Position numbers and translations under genes: made by a program | The notes under the pieces: generated by a model | The model's input: only the letters and a program-made list of their open reading frames with translations | Database searches by the model: none | Told to the model about the DNA's origin: nothing | Shown here: positions 39,287 to 44,361 of the stretch, one piece after another | How the letters are laid out: each line of letters opens with the position of its first letter | How positions within the stretch are numbered: the stretch's first letter is position 1 | Source of the DNA: a virus | IMG/VR virus record: IMGVR_UViG_3300034180_000047 | Location: 1 to 44,361 of that record | Direction: 5' to 3' (one strand) | DNA length: 44,361 bases

Positions 39287-39682
39287 CTACCAGAGATCAC
39301 GCCCAGTGTGAAATTTGAACGTCCCTCGCGCTCCCTCGATCATGAACGCTGGAAGCGACACCTCTTGCCCTATGCCGATCTGGGCTGAAATGCGGGCCGG
39401 AAGGTAGAACGGGTATTCGTCTCCCAGCTTCTCTCCCTTTCGATAGGCCTCCCAGTACCGCTTCGGAGCAGTTGCGATCCAGGTGATCGGCTCGTCGAGA
39501 CCGGCTTCGATGTCGACGTAGATTTGGCCGACCAACGTGCGCTCGAGGTTCAGACGCACCTCGTCGATCGACGTCCCTTGAGCGGTGATATCGTGCTGCA
39601 GGCACTGTGCAACGTACTGGTCCCCCTCCTTCAGCAGAAGTACGTCCAGATGCAAATCAATCTTGGCCATGGTCCCATCCAT
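39287..39682 (-). CDS. HicB-like antitoxin
   Basis: 131 residues from ATG 39682, preceded by GGAGG at five bases; ATG 39670 is next in frame. N-terminal half: LLLKEGDQYVAQCLQHDITAQGTSIDEVRLNLERTL, the partially degraded RNase-H-like HicB domain. The C-terminal half (TWIATAPKRYWEAYRKGEKLG...) does not contain an obvious DNA-binding HTH, so autoregulation is uncertain. A palindrome CGGTAGCACCG lies just upstream. Confidence 0.7.
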   Translation of the reverse strand: MDGTMAKIDLHLDVLLLKEGDQYVAQCLQHDITAQGTSIDEVRLNLERTLVGQIYVDIEAGLDEPITWIATAPKRYWEAYRKGEKLGDEYPFYLPARISAQIGIGQEVSLPAFMIEGARGTFKFHTGRDLW

Positions 39683-39835
39683 CTCCCCCTCCAAACAAAA
39701 CGGTAGCACCGATTGTCAAGGCCAGCCACGATCTAGCATCTCGCCAGACGGCGGACAACGGCACATCTCCGACCCCGGCCTACATAGTAGGCACTTGTGG
39801 TGCCAATTGGAATGGCCGAAATTGCCGGATTTTCG
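39683..39835. promoter_or_regulatory. Intergenic region with candidate promoter and hairpins
   Basis: 153 bp between the giant gene and hicB. Leftward TTGACA at 39719-39714 may serve the hicB/hicA pair, but no good -10 is seen 17 bp on. GCCTAC-ATA-GTAGGC at 39778-39792 and the GGCAC/GTGCC stem-loop beside it could end the giant gene's transcript or act as operators. Confidence 0.42.
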
Positions 39836-42800
39836 TCAGTCCTCGGTCAACGGCGTCAGCGGGTTGGCGGGCTGCCCCTCACGCTTGCCGTAGATGAGCC
39901 CGGACGCGACGCCGGCGACGTCGCCCTGGCGGACGTCCTCGGCCAGGCCCTCCTGGCTCAGGGCGTAGCCGGCCGTCCGCTTGAACTGCGACGTTCCCGT
40001 CGGGCTCACCGTCAGCATGCCTAGGGCCTCGAGCAGCGCGAGGATCCTCTCCTCATCGTCGTTTCCCTCGTCGAGCATCTTGGTGACTGCCGCGCTGAGT
40101 CTTTTGTACGCGGACGGGACCGGAGACATGCGTTGACTGTATCGACGTCCAGTTGGCTCTCCGTGCCAGATCGTCGACGTCAACTCGCCCACCTTGTCCT
40201 CAGCCCCTATGGTTCCGGCAAACGGGATCATGGCGATTGGCTGGGACAGCATCTTGCGGGCGAACCACTCGTCCGGGTCTTCTCCTTCATCAGGGCCGCG
40301 ACTTGAAAGCAACTCGGCCAGGGCTCCTGATACCGCCACCATCGCGAGGAACCTCATCGATTGGACGGCTGTCACTTTCAAAGCGTCAACGATCCCTTCC
40401 AAGCTGTCCGCATCAGACCAAGCGAGCCGCACCGGATCGAAGAGCTCACGTGTGACGTTCCCCAATTTCGAGAAATATGTGAAGAAGACGAGGAGTACCG
40501 ATTGATAGCTCTTCCTGCGGAATATCCCAGGCTGCTCGGCTAGCGTGGCGGATGGGAGTGAAGCTTGAATCGCGTCATCCGCTGAGACGACAGCGTCCTT
40601 TTCGCTCATGCCTTTCCGCAGGCTTCCTCGATAGGAGGCGTCCCAAATCACCGTAGACATCAGCGTGTCGGTTGCGTCGAAGAGGATGAAGGATAGTTCA
40701 ACGCTCTTGTCCCAGGCTCGACTGAGGGTTCCCCTGACTCCCTCGCTGCCAATCATCTGCAGCCTTCTGCGCAACTCCTGTCGTCTAGTTTCTCGACGGT
40801 GCCTGAGCTCCGGGCTTTTCGCTAGAGCATCAGCCCGCATCCTCGGCCAACCCCAAACACTCGCCATCCTCATCATCGACCACGTTGCATCACGGAGAGA
40901 GATGTCGCCCTTGGACCAGGATACAAGCGCGTTTGTCATATCTCCAAGCGCCACTCTGGCCGAGTAGCCGAGCGTTGAGACGGCGAAAACTGTTCTGGCC
41001 ATCGAGAGTGGCTTTGCGAACTGCCTGACCGCTTCTGGGATCGAATCGGCGCCGAAGGTGGATACTGACGAGATCCAGTCGTCGATTTGCACCTTGTATG
41101 TTTTCCCAAGACGACGGAGAACTGCGTCCATCACGGTTCTCGTGTTGACCAGTCTTCCAGCATCCCGCACGAACCGCTCGAATGCGACGTAGTGGTTCAC
41201 AGCGATGACGTGGCTTGGAACGACTCCCCAGTCCAGAACTACCACATCGGTGTAGGTCTTCGACCTCTCCTTGGTGAACGACTTCGATACCGAGAACTTG
41301 CCAGGACGCTGTGCGTATCGGGCCTCGAGATCAGCCTGCGACTGTGCCTCACCGACGCGGCTCGCGGCCGGGTCGTACCGGGCCGGGAAATAGCCGCCCC
41401 GGTAAAGGCCGTGCTTCGTCTGCACCTCGATGGGGTCGATCTTCTCCGGGTCGATGCCGTTCACATCTCGGTAGACCCTAGCCATCTCGGGATAGAGAGT
41501 GCGGTCGAACAGGTCCCAAACGCCTTGGACGAAGTCCCATTCCTCCTTCGTCATGTGCTTGTCGAGCCAGGCACGGACTCCATCCTCGTCCCAACCGTAC
41601 CCGCCAGTGAGGCGATCGATGTTGGAAGCGTTCCCCATGTTGAGCGCGACCATCCACATCCACTGGCGGTTGATCTGCCCCTGCCTATTCGACGCTGGAT
41701 CGAGCTCGACCCCACCGGTATCGTCGATCGCGTCGTACCGGCTTCGACGCATCTCCCGCGGCAGCTTGTCCCAGAGCTTCGCCACCTCCTTCGACACCCG
41801 CTCGGTGAGCTCATCCTCTGCCTGACGGGCACGGAGATACCCATGCCAGAGCACCTTCGTCGCCGTTGGCCCGAGCTCCTTGAAGATTACCCGCGGATCG
41901 GCTTGTGCCGCCCACCACCCTTGCCAGGCGAGCTTGCCTTTCTGGAGCTTCTCCCCCTTTCTGGCCTTGCTTCCAGCTGCCCAAGGGAGAGCGCCCTTGT
42001 CAGGCCTCATCGAGGCGTCCGTTGCGATCTCCGTGGCCACCTTCTCGAGCTCGACGCGGCGGCCGTCGACGACGATCGTGTTGATCTCCCTGGCAGCCGT
42101 GTAGAGCTGCTGCAGTGCGTCCCGCACGAGGCGGATGTCAGCGACGGTGAGATCCTTCCAGCCTCCCTTCGGCGGGTTGTTCACGATCGACACCAGCCGT
42201 TCCTGGTCGAAGCCGATCACCATGTCCTGCCTGGTGATCGCCCCGAGCGCTTCGACGAGCCCCGTCCTCTCGGCGAGCACCGTGGCGTCAGTCTGCCGCG
42301 GCTGGACGCCCATCGCCTCGAGGATCTGCTCGGCCGCGTCGACGAACGGTTTGCCTGCGTTGGCGAGCACGGACCGGCGTGTCTTGGAGCGGAACTTCCC
42401 GACCAGGTCGTGGAACTTCTCGCGGTCCGCTCGAGCGCGGTCGAGCTCGCGGTACATGAAGTGCGCCAGTATCTGACGCATCTTGTGCCACCCGGCCCGT
42501 GCGAAGTCGCCGGCGACCATGGCCTCCACAGCCTTGCGTGCGTGCGTGGCCTGCTTGGAGATCGCCTGGCCGACCGAGATCGTCCTCGCGGTCTGCTGTG
42601 CGGCGAGCTCCTTGGCGGCCTCGCGGATCGAGGCGATCGACGGCATGCCGGGTAGCTTGCCGAGCCTGAACAGCGCCTCTCCCTCTTTGATCAGCGACTC
42701 GCCAGATCCCTCGAGGTGCAGCGCGCGGGCGGCCATCATTTCAACCTCGTCGCGCTCGCGGGCGAACAGGCCGTTTTTCTCGCGTGTGATCTCCTCTGCC

Positions 42801-44361
42801 CGCTTCCGGATCCACTCCTCGCGTGCCGGCATGGCGAGGAGGGCGCCGAACATCTCGCGCGCGTTCCCGAACCCGAATTGAGCGGCGACGGCTGCCGGGT
42901 CCTCGCCGCCGCGGCGGAGCCGGCCGGAGAGTGCCCGCTCAACGCGTGGCGCGCTGGGGCCGGCGGCCTTGCGGACCTGGCGCCGATCGAGCTTCCCGAG
43001 GCTTCGATCCGAGAGGTCCTCGAGCAGCTCGCCGGTGTCTGGCTTGGTGATCTCGCCCCGCCTCAGGTACCGGTGCGCACGCACATCACGCCGGCGGTTC
43101 CATTCACCCTCCGCCTCGGCCTTGTTCTGCTTGACCTCTGCCCGCCACTCTTTCGACATCGCCCGCCGACGGGCGTCCGCGACCTCGCGGTGCAACCAGA
43201 GAGCTGCCTGCAGTCCCTCTTTCTCAACGGTCTTGCGGTACTCTCGATACCACTCCTCGGTCTGCCCTGCCTCCTTGCCCGAGGCCCACAGGGGCGCGCC
43301 GACGCCCATGGCCTCCTGCATCGCCTCGATCTCTTCGTCGGTTGCGAGCAGGCGGTCGAACACGCCGCGGATGTCATCGTTGAGCTCCACCCCCGGCAGC
43401 GCGGTCAGCGTCTTGTAGATGCGGATCATCCAGGAGCGGAGCCGCTGGAACACCTCGGCCAGCTTAAGGCTCGGCGCGCGGCCCTCGAGGAGGTAGGACT
43501 CGAACGACCGGGCCCAGTTCTCCTTCTGCTCGGTGGAGATTGACGAGCCCTCGGCCGCGCCGAGGTATTTGAGGGCGGTCTGGTAGTCCTGTTTGATCTG
43601 CGCCGGCGTGTCATCGCGGCGGGCGATGTCGCTGAGCATCTCGAGGTAGGTGTGGGCGAGCTCGTGCAGCGGCGTCGAGACGTCGGCCTTCTCGGTGAGC
43701 ACAATCCGGAAGGCGGCCTTGAGCCGCGTCTTGGCGATGTCGACCCAGCCACGCTCCGGTTGCTGGAGACGCTCCTGGTAGAACCGCTCCTCGGCGTCGG
43801 CGAGCTCGTCCCGCCGTGCCTCGATCACCCGCTCGGGGAGCCGGAGATCCTGGTACCCGTCGATCTCACGGCTCAGGAATCCGGTTGCCGCCTCGATGGC
43901 GTCCCAGGATCTGGGCGAGACGTCGAGCAGCTTGCCGTAGTGGGAGGAGAGCCGACGGAATGCCTCGTAGGCTCCGGAGACGCCCTTCGCGGGGTCTCGG
44001 ATCCCAACCTCGCGGTCTACCGCGCCGAAGAGTCCGCTCGGATACGCCGGCGGCCGCTCGCCGCGGCCGTCCTCGAACGCGCGAAACTTCCCGTCAGCCT
44101 GCTCGGATGGGTGGTCCTCGCCGACAGTCTCGGCGACAACGTCATCCCACGCGGCCCGCTGGCTGCGGGCGGTGCCGGCGATGAAGTGGTCGACCTGGGG
44201 GCGTGGGATCTTGCCATCGAGACGTGCGGCCTCGACCGCCGCGGCGAGGTCGCCGGCCGCCTCGGACAGCGCCGAGGTCTCGTCACGTAGCGAGTCTGCC
44301 GCGCCCTGGGCGGCCCGCGCTACTTCGACTGCGAGTCTGCGAACGAACCGAGAGCGGACTC
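39836..44361 (-). CDS. Giant ejection/polyvalent-type protein, C-terminal part (enters from right end)
   Basis: Open frame of more than 1500 codons with no start in view; the frame is open through the window edge. Early part: PLHELAHTYLEMLSD, an HExxH zincin-like motif, then NWARSFESYLLEGRAPSLKLAEVFQRLRSWMIRIYK and NDDIRGVFDRLLATDEEI, a block typical of giant phage virion proteins. Middle: long helical stretches. C-terminal third: hydrophobic TVFAVSTLGYSARVALGDMTNAL, VLLVFFTYFSKLGNVTREL and MRFLAMVAVSGALAELL, membrane-interacting segments. Probably injected with DNA; likely continues the gene at the left end. Confidence 0.78.
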   Translation of the reverse strand, partial: VRSRFVRRLAVEVARAAQGAADSLRDETSALSEAAGDLAAAVEAARLDGKIPRPQVDHFIAGTARSQRAAWDDVVAETVGEDHPSEQADGKFRAFEDGRGERPPAYPSGLFGAVDREVGIRDPAKGVSGAYEAFRRLSSHYGKLLDVSPRSWDAIEAATGFLSREIDGYQDLRLPERVIEARRDELADAEERFYQERLQQPERGWVDIAKTRLKAAFRIVLTEKADVSTPLHELAHTYLEMLSDIARRDDTPAQIKQDYQTALKYLGAAEGSSISTEQKENWARSFESYLLEGRAPSLKLAEVFQRLRSWMIRIYKTLTALPGVELNDDIRGVFDRLLATDEEIEAMQEAMGVGAPLWASGKEAGQTEEWYREYRKTVEKEGLQAALWLHREVADARRRAMSKEWRAEVKQNKAEAEGEWNRRRDVRAHRYLRRGEITKPDTGELLEDLSDRSLGKLDRRQVRKAAGPSAPRVERALSGRLRRGGEDPAAVAAQFGFGNAREMFGALLAMPAREEWIRKRAEEITREKNGLFARERDEVEMMAARALHLEGSGESLIKEGEALFRLGKLPGMPSIASIREAAKELAAQQTARTISVGQAISKQATHARKAVEAMVAGDFARAGWHKMRQILAHFMYRELDRARADREKFHDLVGKFRSKTRRSVLANAGKPFVDAAEQILEAMGVQPRQTDATVLAERTGLVEALGAITRQDMVIGFDQERLVSIVNNPPKGGWKDLTVADIRLVRDALQQLYTAAREINTIVVDGRRVELEKVATEIATDASMRPDKGALPWAAGSKARKGEKLQKGKLAWQGWWAAQADPRVIFKELGPTATKVLWHGYLRARQAEDELTERVSKEVAKLWDKLPREMRRSRYDAIDDTGGVELDPASNRQGQINRQWMWMVALNMGNASNIDRLTGGYGWDEDGVRAWLDKHMTKEEWDFVQGVWDLFDRTLYPEMARVYRDVNGIDPEKIDPIEVQTKHGLYRGGYFPARYDPAASRVGEAQSQADLEARYAQRPGKFSVSKSFTKERSKTYTDVVVLDWGVVPSHVIAVNHYVAFERFVRDAGRLVNTRTVMDAVLRRLGKTYKVQIDDWISSVSTFGADSIPEAVRQFAKPLSMARTVFAVSTLGYSARVALGDMTNALVSWSKGDISLRDATWSMMRMASVWGWPRMRADALAKSPELRHRRETRRQELRRRLQMIGSEGVRGTLSRAWDKSVELSFILFDATDTLMSTVIWDASYRGSLRKGMSEKDAVVSADDAIQASLPSATLAEQPGIFRRKSYQSVLLVFFTYFSKLGNVTRELFDPVRLAWSDADSLEGIVDALKVTAVQSMRFLAMVAVSGALAELLSSRGPDEGEDPDEWFARKMLSQPIAMIPFAGTIGAEDKVGELTSTIWHGEPTGRRYSQRMSPVPSAYKRLSAAVTKMLDEGNDDEERILALLEALGMLTVSPTGTSQFKRTAGYALSQEGLAEDVRQGDVAGVASGLIYGKREGQPANPLTPLTED

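Overview
The window is almost the whole genome of a temperate, short-tailed (podovirus-type) bacteriophage with high-GC DNA, or the same genome as a prophage. Its structural module resembles Bordetella phage BPP-1: two-subunit terminase, portal, Bbp19-like protein, scaffold, Bbp17-like capsid protein, Bbp16-like cement protein, T7-type tubular tail proteins A and B, and T7 gp14/15/16-like ejection proteins. No phage RNA polymerase, DNA polymerase, reverse transcriptase or complete tRNA gene was seen. The host cannot be named; only a high-GC bacterium with Shine-Dalgarno initiation can be supported.

Layout. Leftward strand, from 20524 down to 1 and again from 44361 down to 33474: an early-left block (19-20.5 kb: XRE regulator, small membrane protein, RyR-domain protein, adenine methyltransferase), a replication block (16.6-19 kb: initiator with internal iterons, RusA-type resolvase, HTH protein), then terminase, head, tail and ejection genes. 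The last ejection gene runs off the left end. A second giant open frame enters from the right end on the same strand. The contig therefore looks like a circular or permuted genome opened inside one very large gene or between two adjacent ones. After it come a HicB/HicA-like pair, a tail fibre with an S74 peptidase, three secreted or fibre-like proteins, and a lysis cassette ending at 33474. Rightward strand, 20605 to 33460: lysogeny control genes, then a tightly overlapping early operon of small genes. This holds two conserved phage proteins, a DUF5131 protein, an integrase with a fused excisionase-like HTH, a probable attP carrying a tRNA 3' end, and an accessory cluster (ASCH, HAD, XF1762/GNAT-like, cytosine methyltransferase, J-domain).

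Control. Four related 16-bp inverted repeats lie in two pairs on either side of the three-gene lysogeny block. Each pair brackets a TTGAC(A/G) -35 element and overlaps an extended -10, so one repressor probably shuts off both the leftward and rightward lytic promoters. Separately, a 24-26 bp motif occurs three times, always 32-33 nt ahead of a leftward late start codon (terminase small subunit, head operon, tail fibre operon). It is the best candidate for a phage-specific late promoter or activator site. Neighbouring genes very often overlap as ATGA, GTGA or TGATG, which was used to choose starts; one lysis-cassette gene seems to use CTG in the same way.
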